Source: Chamaelirium japonicum
Taxonomy: Eukaryota > Streptophyta > Magnoliopsida > Liliales > Melanthiaceae
Direction: 5' to 3'
DNA length: 64,000 nucleotides
Assembly: GCA_947650365.1 (NCBI GenBank)
Contig: CANTAL010000145.1
Location: 528,501-592,500, forward strand
In this document: piece by piece, positions 12,073 to 22,303 of the stretch
Layout: every line of letters begins with the position of its first letter
Position numbering within the stretch: the first letter of the stretch is position 1
Notes under the pieces: generated by a model
Told to the model about the DNA's origin: nothing
The model's input: the letters and a program-made list of their open reading frames with translations, nothing else
Database searches by the model: none
Made by a program: the position numbers and the translations under genes

Positions 12073-12557
12073 CTTCGTCTATCTGGCTATACAACACCTG
12101 ACATATAATTTCAAACAATATTATAAGACTCCGCACAATTTCGGTTTCGGTTCCCGGGTATGGAACACCGAACCAAAACTTCTACAGGCCATCCACATCC
12201 CTAATGGATGAGTGTATTATGATGAGTAGACTAGTCACATAGTAAACCTAGGGTTGCTGGCCAGCATTTGAACTGCTAATAGTTCGAATGCTAGGCATAG
12301 CACCAAAGTTATGCGACAGTAAGTCAACAAGTCAGGGAGCCTCATCAAGTAAACACTTGGGGTCTGACGGTTCTCTCTGTCGCTCGAGTAGATTTATGGC
12401 TTTAGCATACCTCATATCACACCGAACCGATAAAAACCGACCATTTCGGTTTCGGTTTCGGTTTCGGTTTTGATTTTTCGTAAACCGAAAAAAATATAAC
12501 CGACAAAACCCACACCGAAACCGACCGACAAAACCGACGCTCACCCTAGTCTAAAAA
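12073..12557. other. Upstream region with a CGGTTT/AACCGA-rich block, possible hAT-type MITE end
   Basis: No gene. The stretches 12135-12182 and 12421-12550 are rich in TTCGGT and ACCGAA. Read on the minus strand, the segment starting near 12550 begins with AGGGTGAGCGTCGG and runs into repeated CGGTTT motifs, which resembles the ends of small non-autonomous hAT elements in plants. A matching opposite end is not clear, so the element call is weak. The part at 12186-12420 is unidentified. Confidence 0.35.
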
Positions 12558-13110
12558 CTACATTTTGCCCCCCATTCCCCCATTCAATTCAGTTTTGATA
12601 GGATAAAAATCAATGTTTTAAAACACGAAAACTCGACTCGACTCGAAACCTTAATGAGTCGAGTAGACACGACAACTCGGCTAAAACCCGACAAAACTCA
12701 AGTCGGATTGAAACTCAGCCGAGTCGGATCGAAACTCGAGTTTTGGACCGAGTCGGATCGAAACTCAGCCGAGTCGAGTCGACTCGGCCGAGTTTCGAGT
12801 TGACTCGGCGAGTTTTAAAACAGTGTAAAAATTACCAAATGAGGGAATTAACCAGTTTTGATAAGATAAAAATTACTCATATGAATGAATTGGAATAACT
12901 CATATGAATCGTATGATAATAACTCATATGAATGAATTGTATCAATGGATACATTCCCATTCGATTCCCCCCATTCAATTCAGTTTTGATAAGATAAAAA
13001 TTATCAAATAAGTATGCAATTTTCATAAGGGAATTCAGTACGTAGATGACAAAATTAGTATACAATTTTGATAAGATAACATTTCAAACTTTAGTATACA
13101 ATTTGGAACA
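12558..13110 (+). repeat. Degenerate AT-rich repeats in the CACTA leader
   Basis: The motif CAGTTTTGATAAGATAAA or close variants recurs near 12590, 12852, 12977 and 13060, mixed with ACTCATATGAATGAATTG copies at 12877-12940. The CATATGAAT core resembles the minisatellite at 5735-5935 and 8308-8470, hinting that both come from the element's own non-coding DNA. One copy is interrupted by the MITE at 12611-12825. Confidence 0.6.
12611..12825. mobile_element. 215-bp MITE (hAT-like) with TAAAAAT target duplication
   Basis: The ends are inverted: the left reads CAATGTTTTAAAAC and the right, reverse-complemented, reads CACTGTTTTAAAAC. The interior is built of GACTCG/CGAGTC and CGGATCGAAACTC motifs with many internal dyads. 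TAAAAAT lies on both sides (12604-12610 and 12826-12832). An undisrupted copy of the target (GATAAGATAAAAATTATC) exists near 12985, which acts as an empty site. A 7-8 bp duplication and CA...TG ends suit a hAT-type non-autonomous element. It has no coding capacity. Confidence 0.75.
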
Positions 13111-13113
13111 AAT

Positions 13114-13560
13114 TAACCTAAGGGGGAAAGGGAGGAGGAGGAGGAGCTCACCAGCGATGGTCGGCAGGCCTCAAGAAGGAGGAGGAGCACTGGTGTCGCA
13201 GTCGGTGGCGCGAGAAAGGGGAGGGGTGGCCGAAGGTGCAAGGGAGGGGATGGGTGGCCGACCGGAGGGGGGGTTTAGATCGAGAGAGTGAGAGAGGTAA
13301 GGGAAGGAAGTAGAGAGAGAGAGAGAGAGAGAGAGAAGGCTAGGGAGGCCGGGGAGGGGGAGAGGAGGCCGGGGAGAGAGAGAGAGAGGGCCGAGAGGCC
13401 GGGGAGGGGCAGAGGTCGGGAGGGGGATGGGTGGCCGGGAGGGGGATGGGTGGCCGGAGGGGATCGCGGGGCTGCCGGAGGGGGACGGGGTCACCGGACG
13501 GGTCGGGTCGGTGAGAGAGAGAGATTGAGAGAGGGGCGCCGGAGCTTTGGTCGAAACACA
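13114..13560. repeat. GA/GGGA purine-rich low-complexity tract
   Basis: Almost all plus-strand bases are purines, with (GA)n runs near 13313-13336 and 13376-13388 and repeated GGCCGGGGAGGGG-type units. Open frames on both strands are compositional (Arg/Gly/Glu-rich one way, Pro/Ser-rich the other) and are not genes. Such tracts are known to favour triplex (H-DNA) structures. It lies between the subterminal repeats and the transposase leader, where the CACTA promoter would be expected. Confidence 0.7.
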
Positions 13561-13599
13561 AAAAGAAAAGGGTGCAGGCTGCGGTGTATTATTGAAGAG

Positions 13600-14330
13600 T
13601 TTTTACGATGGAACTATAAGTTTCGTCGGTATAATTACTTTATACCGACGGTAGTATAATTTTCGTCGGTAAAAATCAGCGACGAAACTCAGGGTTCCAT
13701 TTTTTTCCAGAGGCTCGGGTTTCACCCTGAGTTTCGTCGGGACAATTTTACCGACGGATATTTAATTACCGTCGCTATCGTACCGACGGACATATAATTT
13801 CCGTCGGTATAATTAGTTATACCGATGGAAATATAACGTCCGTCGGTAAAAACCGCCGACGAAACTCAGGGTTCCATTTTTTTCCAGAGGCTCGGTTTTT
13901 ACCCTGAGTTTCGTTGGGACAATTTTACCGACGGATATTTAATTACCGTCGGTATCGTACTGACGGCCATAAAATGTCCGTCGGTATAATTAGTTATACC
14001 GACGGACATATAAAGTCCGTCGGTAAAAATCTCCGACAAAACTCAGGGTTCCATTTTTTTCCAGAAGCTCGGTTTTTACCCTGAGTTTCATCGTGACATT
14101 TTACTGACGGTCTTTATGTAGCCGTCGGTATAAAGTATATTACCGACGGTACATATATGTACCGTCGGTATAAATCATTTTATCGACGAATACTATTTGA
14201 CCGTCGGTAATAAATATGCAAAAAAAATTTAAAAAATTGAAGTTATAATACCGACGGATATTATAGTCACCGTCGGTAAAACGTGTATTATTACTGACGG
14301 TGATAATAATGTCCGTCGGCAAAGACCCTA
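13600..14330 (-). repeat. CACTA subterminal repeats with a 177-bp tandem unit
   Basis: The CCGACGG / CCGTCGGT motif occurs dozens of times in both directions. A larger unit is tandemly repeated: AAACTCAGGGTTCCAT starts at 13685, 13862 and 14038, a spacing of 177 and 176 bp. Each unit also holds an inverted pair (AAACTCAGGGT and ACCCTGAGTTT). Subterminal repeats of this kind are the expected binding sites of CACTA-encoded proteins, probably the product of the second gene here; that pairing is inferred. Confidence 0.9.
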
Positions 14331-14342
14331 TTTCTTGTAGTG
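14331..14342 (-). repeat. CACTA terminal inverted repeat (5' end)
   Basis: TTTCTTGTAGTG on the plus strand is CACTACAAGAAA on the minus strand, the standard terminus of this superfamily. The next three bases (TGT) would be one side of a 3-bp target duplication; the other side is not in view. Confidence 0.9.
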
Positions 14343-14439
14343 TGTGTTGTGAGATGGGAGAAAGAGAGAGCCGTCAAACTTCTCTCTTCTCCCATGGATT
14401 AGGATTTCCCATAGATTGCTTAGGCCCTAAGTAAGCTTA

Positions 14440-14600
14440 CCCTATAAATAATATACGACCCCTTTAGGGTGGGGCACATTTACGGCTCTCTCTTTCTCTC
14501 ATCTTATAACACTTACCCTATAAATAATATATTACCCCTTTAGGGTAGGGCACGTTTGACGGCTCTCTCTTTTTCCCATCTTACAATATATTATCAGCAC
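14440..14600 (+). repeat. Tandem duplication of the promoter half of the LTR-like module
   Basis: The segment from CTTACCCTATAAATAATAT to the CATCTTATAACA end is present twice in a row, so two TATA boxes and two CCCTTTAGGGTGGGG blocks lie about 75-85 bp apart. The same rearrangement is at 20820-20950, 53400-53575 and 58255-58400, and reversed near 34575-34740. Confidence 0.8.
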
Positions 14601-15579
14601 GAACATATCGAGCCCTGCCGACCAGTCGTAAGAAAACAGAGAGAGAAACAAAGACAGAAGAGGAGTTTTGGAATTTAGATTCCTTCTTACTTCACACCTA
14701 TACCCCTGGTCAATGGACTGGAGTAGGACTTCTTCTCTACAGAAGAGAGAGAAGAAGAGAGAAGAGAACAAAGATATAAACATAGACAGAAGAGAGAGAT
14801 ACGACTGGTCGGTTGGGCTCGATAGTAAGAAGTGGCACACCCGAATTGCTTAGGCCCTAATTTCAAATATTAAAAAATACACCATCGAATCTTTCCCATA
14901 GATTAGGGTTTCCCATAGATTACTTAGGCCCTAAGTAAGCTTACACTATAAATAATATACGACCCCTTTAGGGTGGGGCATGTTTAACGGCTCTCTGTTT
15001 CTCCCATCTCACAACACATTATCAGCACGAACATATCGAGCCCAGCGACAAGTCGCAAGAAAATGGAGAGATAAACCAAGATAGAAAAGATAGAAGAAGA
15101 GAGAAGAGAATGGAGAGATAAACGAAGATAGAAGAGGGAAGAAGTTCTACTCTAGTCCATTAGCCATGGGTTTAGTTGTGAAGTAAGAAGAAATTTAAAT
15201 TCAAAAATTCAACTTCTCAATAATATATTTAAATCTCTCCATTCTCTTCTCTCTTCTTCCATAGATTAGGGTTTCCCATAGATTGCTTAGGCACTAAGTA
15301 AGCGTACCCTTTAAATAATATACGACCCCTTTAGAGTGGGGTATATTTCATGGCTCTCTCTTTCTCCCATCTCACAATATGTTATCAGCACGAACATATC
15401 GAGCCCAGCCGACCAGTCATAAGAAACGGAGAGAGAAACGAAGATAGAAGAGAGAGAAGTGGAGAGATGAGAACGGAGAGATAAACGAAAAGAGAAGAGA
15501 GAAGAAGTTATGCTCCAGTCCATTCACCATGGGTATAGATATGAAGTAAGAAGGAATCTAAATTTTAAAACATCACTTT

Positions 15580-15722
15580 TCAATAGTATCTTCTCAAAGT
15601 TATTATGATTATCATAGTAATATTACTATAATTTTTTTAATTAAATTAATTGTTTGATTAAAACAAAGAGAGAAGGGAATTTGCTATGATAATCGTAATA
15701 ACGTTGAGATGATACTATTGAG
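15580..15722. repeat. 143-bp hairpin (MITE-like) copy 1
   Basis: Long inverted arms (left TCAATAGTATCTTCTC... TTATGATTATCATAGTAA; right is its complement ending GATACTATTGA) around an AT-rich loop that includes TTTAATTAAATTAATTG and a GAGAGAAGGGAA stretch. Two near-identical full copies occur at 33472 and 62236. Confidence 0.75.
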
Positions 15723-18700
15723 AAAATTCCAATTCTCAGTAACATAATTAAATCTTTCCGTTCTCTTCTATCTTTTCCTATAGATTAGGTTTTCCCATGG
15801 ATTGCTTAGGCCTTAAGTAAGCTTACCTTATAAATAATATACAATCCCTTTAGGGTGGGGCATGTTTGATGGCTCTCTCTTTCTCCCATTTCATAATACG
15901 TTATCAGCACGAACATGTCGAGCCCAGCCGACCCATCACAAGAAAATAGATAGAAAAAAGAAGACAAAAGTGGGGTTTTGAAATTTAGATTCCTTCTTAC
16001 TTCACACCTATATCCATGGCCAATTGACTAGAGCAGGACTTCTTCTCTCTTCTTTCTTTATTTATCTCTCCATTCTCTTCTCTTTTTATTTATCTCTCCA
16101 TTCTCTTTTCTCTTCTTCTCTCTCTTTTGTATTCGTTAAACTCCACTTCTTTTCTCAATAAACGAAGAGAGAAACGAAGACAGAAGAGAGAAAATAACGG
16201 ATAGATAAACGAAGAGAGAAAAGAAGAAGTCCTACTCTAGTCCATTAGCCATGGGTATAGGTGTGAAGTTTTCTCTTCTATCTTCATTTATCTCTCTATT
16301 CTCTTTTCTCTTCTTTTGTCTTCATTTGTCTCTCTATTTTTCTTATTACTAGTCGACTGGGCTCGACATGTTCATGCTGATAACGTATTATGAGATGGGA
16401 GAAAGTGAGAGCCATCAAATGTGCCCCACCCTAAAGGGGTCGTATATTATTTATAGGGTAAACTTACTTAGGGCCTTAGTAATCTTGAGAAACCCTAATT
16501 CATTGGAGAAGAGAGAACAAAACGGAGAGATTTAATTATATTATTGAGAAGTGGAGTTTTGGAATTTAGATTCCTTTTTACAAAACACCTATACCCATGG
16601 ATAATGGACTGGAGGAGGACTTCTTCTCTCTTCTGTCTTCGTTTATCTCTCCATTCTCTTCTCTCTTCTTCTCTTTACTCACAACACGTTATCAGCATGA
16701 ATATGTCGAGCCAAGCAGACCACCATTTAGAATTTAACTAAATTATTTAAATATATTATTTAAATTATTTATCTCTTTATTCTCTTATCTCTTCTTCTTT
16801 TTCTTCAGCCTTTATTTCTCTCTCCGGTTTCTGGTGACTGGTCGGCTGGGCTCGATATGTTCGTGCTGATAATAAGTTGTGAGAAAAAATAAGAAGAGAG
16901 AAAAGAAGGAAGAATTAACAAAGAAAGAAGAGAGAAGAAGTACTGCTCCAGTCCATTCACCACGGGTATACGTGTAAAGTAAGAAGGAATCTAAATTCCA
17001 AAACTCTACTTTTAAATAATATAATTAAATCTCTCCATTCTCTTCTCTCTTCTCTCGTGGATTAAGGTTTCCTTTAAAATGCTTAGGACCTAAGTAAGCT
17101 TACCCTATAAACAATATACGACCCCTTTAGGGTGGGGTATGTTTAACGGCTCTTTCTTTCTTCCATCTTATAATATGTTATCAGCTCGAACATGTCGTGC
17201 CCAGATGACCAGTTGCAAGAAAAGAAAAAGAGAAACGAAGACAGAATTGGAGTTTTGGAATTTAAATTCCTTCTTACTTCATACCTATACCCGTGGCCAA
17301 TAGCCTAGAGCAGGACTTCTTCACTCTTCTCTTCGTTTATCTCTCCGTTCTCCTTTCTCTTCTTCCCACACTTCTGTCTATGTTTCTTTATCCGTTTATT
17401 AAGAGAAGAAGAGGAGTTTAACGAAGACAAAAGAGCGATAAGAAGTGAGAAGAGAACGGAGAGATAAATAAAAAGAAAAGAGAGAACTTCACACCTATAC
17501 CCGTGGCCAATGGACTGGAGTACAACTTCTTCTCTCTTCTCTCTTTGTTTATCTCTCTATTTTCTTCTCTCTTTTTCTTTCTCTTCTGTCTTTGTTTCTC
17601 TATCTGTTTATATAGAGAAGAAGTGGAGTTTAACGAAGACAGAAGAGAGATAAGAAACGAGAAGAGAACAGAGAGATAAATGAAGAGAGAAGATGTCCTG
17701 CTCCAGTCCATTGGCCAAGGGTATAAGTGTAAAGTAGGAAGGAATCTAAATACCAAAACTCCACTTTTGTCTTCGTTTCTCTTACTGTTTTCTTACGACT
17801 GGTCAGCTGGGCTCGACATATACGTACTGATAACATGTTGTGAGATGGGAAAAAGAGAAAGTCATCAAACATGCCCCACGCTAAAGGGGTCGTATATTAT
17901 TTATAGGGAAAGCTTACTTCGGGCCTAAACAATCTATGGGAAACCCTAATCCATAGACGAAGAGAAAAGAGAACTGAGAGATTTAATTATATTATTGAGA
18001 AGTGGAGTTTTGGAATTTAGATTCCTTCTTACTTCACACATATACCCATGGCGAATGGACTGAAACATGACTTCTTCTTTCTTCTATTTTTATTTGTCTG
18101 TCTATTCTCTTCTCTCTTCTCAGAACATATTATCAACATGAACATGTCAAGCCCAATTGACCAGTCACAAAAAAACGGAGAGAGAAATGATGATAGAAGA
18201 AAGAGAAGATAACAGAAAGATAAACGAAGAGAGAAGTCCTGCTCCAATCCATTGACCACGTGTATAGATTTAAAGTAAGAAGGAATCTAAATTCCAAAAC
18301 TCCACATAAGAGAGATAAGAAGGGAGAAAAGAATGGAGAGATAAATTAAGAGAGAAGAGAGAAGAGAGAAGAAGTCCTACTATAGTCCATTGGCCATGGG
18401 TATAGGTGTGACGTAAGAAGGAATCAAAATTCCTAAACTCTATTTCTATCTTCCTTTCTCTCTCCATTTTCTTGTAACTGGTCGGCTGGGCTTTACATGT
18501 TCGTACTGATAACGTATTATGAGATGGGAGAAAGAGAGAGTCATCAAAAAAGCCCCACCCTAAAAGGGTTGTATATTATTTATAGGGTAAGCTTACTTAG
18601 GGCCTAAGTAATCTATAGAAAATCCTAACCATGGGAGAGATCCAACGGTGAACAGTCATCCTTCTTAATTCACACCTATACCGTGGCCAATATAATGGAG

Positions 18701-20819
18701 CAAGACTTCTTCTCTCTTTTCTCTTCGTTTAGCTCTCCATTCTCTTCTTTCTCTTTCTCCCATTTCACAATACGTTATCAGCACAAACATGTCGTGCCCA
18801 ACCGACCAGTCACATGAAAACGGAAAGAGAAACAAAGACAGCAGAGAGAGAAGAAGAGAGAAAAGAACGAAGAGATAAACGAAGAGAGAAATGATAAGAA
18901 GTTCTGCTCACGTCAATTGGCTACGGGTTTAGGTGTGCAGTAAGAAGGATGGCTATCCACTATCGGATCTCTCCCATGGATTTGGGCTTCCCATAGATTT
19001 CTTTGGCCCTATGTAAGCTTACCCTAAAAATAATATATGACCCTTTTAGGGAGGGGCATGTTTGACGGCTCTCTCTTTCTCGCATGTCATAACACGTTAT
19101 CAACACGAAAATATAGAGCCCAGCCGACCAGTCACAAGAAAACGGAGAGAGAAACGAATATAGAAATGGAGTTTTGGAATTTGGATTCCTTCTTACTTCA
19201 CACCAATACCCGTGGCTAATGGATTTGAGTAGGACTTCTTCTCTCTTCTTAGTTCATTTATCTCTCCGTTCTCTTCTCTCTACTTCACTCTCTTCTATGG
19301 AGTTTCGAAATTTAGATTCATTCTTACTTCACACCTATACCTGTGGCCAATGGACTAAAGCAGGACTTCTTCTCTTTTCTCTTTTCGTTTATTTCTCCGT
19401 TCTCTTCTCTTTTCTTCTCTCACTTCTGTCTTTGTTTCTCTCTCTATTTTCTTATGACTGGTCGGCTGGGCTCGACATATTCGTGCTGATAATATGTTAT
19501 AACAAGTGAGAATTAAACGGAGAGATAAACAAAGAAAGAAGAAGTCCTGCTTTAGTCCATTCGCCACGGGTATAGGTGTGAAGTAAGAAGATATCTAAAT
19601 TCCAAAACTCAACTTCCCAATAATATAATTAAATCTCTTATTTCTCTTCTCTATTCTCTCATGGATTATGGTTTCCTATAAATTACTTAGGCCCTAATTA
19701 AGCTAACCCTATAAATAATATATGACCCCTTTAGGGTAGGGCATGTTTGACGACTCTCTCTTTGTCCCATCTCATAATACGTTATCAGTACGAACATGTC
19801 GAGCCCAGCCGACCAGTCGTAAGAAAACGGAGAGAAAAACAAAGACAGAAGAGAGAGAAGAAGAAAGAAGAGAACAGAGAGATAAACAAAGATAGAAGAG
19901 AGAAGATGTCCTGCTCCAGTCTATTGGCCACGGGTATAGATTTGAAGTAAGAAAGAATTTAAATTCCAAAACTCCACTTCTCAATATTTATACGACCCCT
20001 TTATGGTGTGGCATGTTTAACGGCTCTTTCTTTCTCCCATCGCACAACATGTTATCTATATGAACATGTCGAGCTCAGTCGACCTGTCATAAAAAAATGG
20101 AGAAAGAAATGAAGACAGAAGAGAGAGAAGAATAGAGAAGAGAACAGAGAGATAAACGAAGAGAGAAGAAGTCCTGCTCCAGTACATTTGCCATGGGTAT
20201 AGGTTTGATGTAAAAAGGAATCTGAATTCCAAAACTCCACTTCTTAATAATATAATTAAATATCTCTGTTCTCTTCTCTCTTCTCCTATGGATTAGGATT
20301 TCCCATAGATTGCTTAGGCCCTAAGTAAGCATACCCTATAAATAATACATGACCCCTTTAGGGTAGGGCATGTTTGATGGCTCTATCTCTTTCTCCCATA
20401 TCATAACACGTTATCAGTACGAACATGTCGAGCCTAGCCGACCAGTCGCAAGAAAATGGAGACAGGAACGAAGACAGAAGAGAGAGAAGATAATGAAGAG
20501 ATAAATGAAGAGAGAAAAAGTCATACTCCAGTCCATTGGCCATGGGTATAGGTGTAAAGTAAGATGTAATCTAAATTCCAAAACTCTACTTCTGTCTATG
20601 TTTCTCTCTCCGTTTTCTTACGACTGGTCGGCTGGGCTCGATATGTTCGTGCTGATAACATATCTAGTTTAATTAAGAAGGAATCTAAATTCCAAAACTC
20701 CACTTCTCAATAATAAATTAAATTTCTTTATTCTTTTCTCTCTTCTCCTATGGATTAGGGTTTTCCATAGATTACTTAGGCCCTAAGTAAGCTTATCCAA
20801 TAAATAATATTCGACCCCT

Positions 20820-20950
20820 TTAAGGTAGGGCACATTTGATGGCTCTCTCTTTCTCCCGTCTCAGAACACTTACCCTATAAATAATATACAACCCCTTTAG
20901 GGTAGGGCACGTTTGATGGCTCCCTCTTTCTCCCATCTTATAACACGTTA
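20820..20950 (+). repeat. Doubled LTR-like promoter half, second occurrence
   Basis: ACTTACCCTATAAATAATAT follows directly on a CGTCTCAGAACA end, then a second CCCTTTAGGGTAGGG and a second end (CATCTTATAACA) occur. The arrangement is the same as at 14440-14600. Confidence 0.75.
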
Positions 20951-21422
20951 TCTTTTATTTCTCTCCCCATTTCTCACCCCGTTTTCTTTGTTTATCTGTC
21001 TTTCTCTTATAGTATAAAATAAAATAAATAAGTATTCATAGAAAAGAGATAAAAAATTATTTTAAACTAGAGAGAGCAGGACTTTTTCTCTCTTCTCTCT
21101 TTTTTCTTTGTTTATCTCTTCATTCTCTTCTCTCTTTCTCCCATCTCATATATGTTATCAGCACGAACATATCGAGCCTAGCTGACCAGTCGCAAGAAAA
21201 CGGAGAGAAAAACGAAGACAGAAGTAGAGTTTTTAAATTTAGATTTCTTCTTACTTCAAACTTTTACCCATGGCTAATGGACTGGAGCGGGACTTCTTCT
21301 CTCTTCTATCTTCGTTTATCTCTCCATTCTCTTCTCTCTTCTTCTCTCTCTTCTGTATTCATTTCTCTCTCAGTTTTTTTTACGATTGGTCGGCTGGGCT
21401 CGATATGTTTGTGCTGATAATG

Positions 21423-21590
21423 TGTTGTAAGATGGGAGAAAAAGAGGGTCGTCAAGCATGCCCCATCCTAAAGGTATCGTATATTATTTATAGGGTAAGC
21501 TTACTTAGGGCCTAAGCAATCTACGAGAAACTGTAATCTATGGGAGACGTCCGACGGTGGACAGCCATCCGATCGAACGATCTCACAACA
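21423..21590 (-). repeat. Full-length LTR-like module (168 bp)
   Basis: On the plus strand it begins TGTTGTAAGAT and ends ATCTCACAACA, so the two ends are an 11-bp inverted repeat with one mismatch. Read on the minus strand it holds the telo-box AGGGTTT-type motif (diverged here), CTTAGGCCCTAAG, a TATAAATAATA box and the GGGGCATG block, and is followed by CATTATCAGCAC. Length agrees with five other complete copies within 3 bp. Confidence 0.7.
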
Positions 21591-22135
21591 GTTTTAATGT
21601 TTTATATTTTTTTAAAGAAAAATGTAAAATATTTTTAAAGCAAAAACTTTGAGTGTGCCTCATCTTCTTTCTTTACTTCCTATTATTTAATTAATTTAAT
21701 AATTTAATAAATTTAAAAGTTAAATAAAAAATAATTAAATAAATATTTAATTATCTTATCTCTTCTTACTTCATTTTATTACTATGATAATTAAGTGGAG
21801 TATTGTTACTATAATTTTTTAATTAAAATAATCGTTTAATTAAAATGAAAAGAGAATAGAATTTCCTATGATAATCATAGTAACGTTGAGATGATACTAT
21901 TGAGAAGTGGAGTTTTAGAATTTAGATTCCTTTTTACTTCATACCTATACCCGTGGCGAATGAACTGGAGCAGGACTTCTTCTCTCTTCTCTCTTATTTA
22001 TCTTTGTTTAAATTATTTAATAATTTAAAAAAATTATAAATTAAGTTTTTAGTAAAATAATTTATTTAAATAAACAAATTTTTTGCTTTAAAAATAATTA
22101 ATATTTTTTTAAAAAAAATTTAAAAACATTACAAC
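21591..22135. other. AT-rich linker between divergent LTR-like modules
   Basis: No gene. The two flanking modules point away from one another, and the linker holds AAAATATTTTTAAAGC-like ends, GTGTGCCTCATCTTC and TTAATTAATTTAATAATT runs plus one arm of the hairpin family (ATGATAATCATAGTAACG). The same linker in the same setting is found at 59027-59570. Confidence 0.8.
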
Positions 22136-22303
22136 TGTTATGAGATCGTTCGATCGGATAGCTGTCTACCATCGGATCTCTCCTATGGATTAGGGTTTCC
22201 CATAGATTGCTTAGGCCCTAAGTAAGATTACCCTATAAATAATATACGACCCTTTTAGGGTGGGGCACGTTTGACGGCTCTCTCTTTCTCCCATCTCACA
22301 ATA
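22136..22303 (+). repeat. Full-length LTR-like module (168 bp), best plus-strand copy
   Basis: It starts TGTTATGAGATCG and ends ATCTCACAATA (a CA end changed to TA), followed by CATTATCAGCACGAAC. Inside are CGATCGGAT, a TTAGGGTTT telo-box (22190-22198), CTTAGGCCCTAAG, TATAAATA (22234-22241) and CCTTTTAGGGTGGGG. TG...CA ends, a TATA box and a following conserved tRNA-like segment fit a short LTR of a miniature retroelement. The 11-bp terminal inverted repeat is longer than usual for an LTR, so a MITE origin remains possible. Confidence 0.7.
22190..22241 (+). promoter_or_regulatory. Telo-box plus TATA box in LTR-like module
   Basis: TTAGGGTTT (complement AAACCCTAA) at 22190-22198 and TATAAATA at 22234-22241, 35 bp apart. 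This pairing is kept in most copies of the module. Telo-boxes are known in plants as binding sites of TRB proteins and as promoter elements; activity here is inferred. Confidence 0.55.

Larger units (their letters stand above)
3960..14342 (-). mobile_element. CACTA (En/Spm) DNA transposon, defective, left end not found
   Basis: The plus strand ends with TTTCTTGTAGTG at 14342, which read on the minus strand is the CACTACAAGAAA terminus of plant CACTA elements. Inward lie dozens of CCGACGG/CCGTCGGT subterminal motifs, then a TNP2-like gene and a second gene with Ptta/En/Spm-type similarity, both transcribed away from this terminus. The opposite terminus was not found, so 3960 is only the edge of the recognisable part; the element may extend past the satellite or have lost its end. 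A minisatellite-satellite-minisatellite block (5735-8470) lies between its genes. Outside 14342 the sequence is the 44-kb repeat, cut at GTGTTGTGAGATGGG, so the element apparently inserted into that repeat. Confidence 0.85.

Noticed and set aside
12288-12544. Open frames ending in Phe-Arg or Asn-Arg repeats
   Set aside because: They translate a short TTTCGG repeat and have no domain.
13046-13659. Arg/Gly-rich and Pro/Ser-rich open frames on opposite strands
   Set aside because: Both come from the purine-rich tract; composition alone keeps the frames open.
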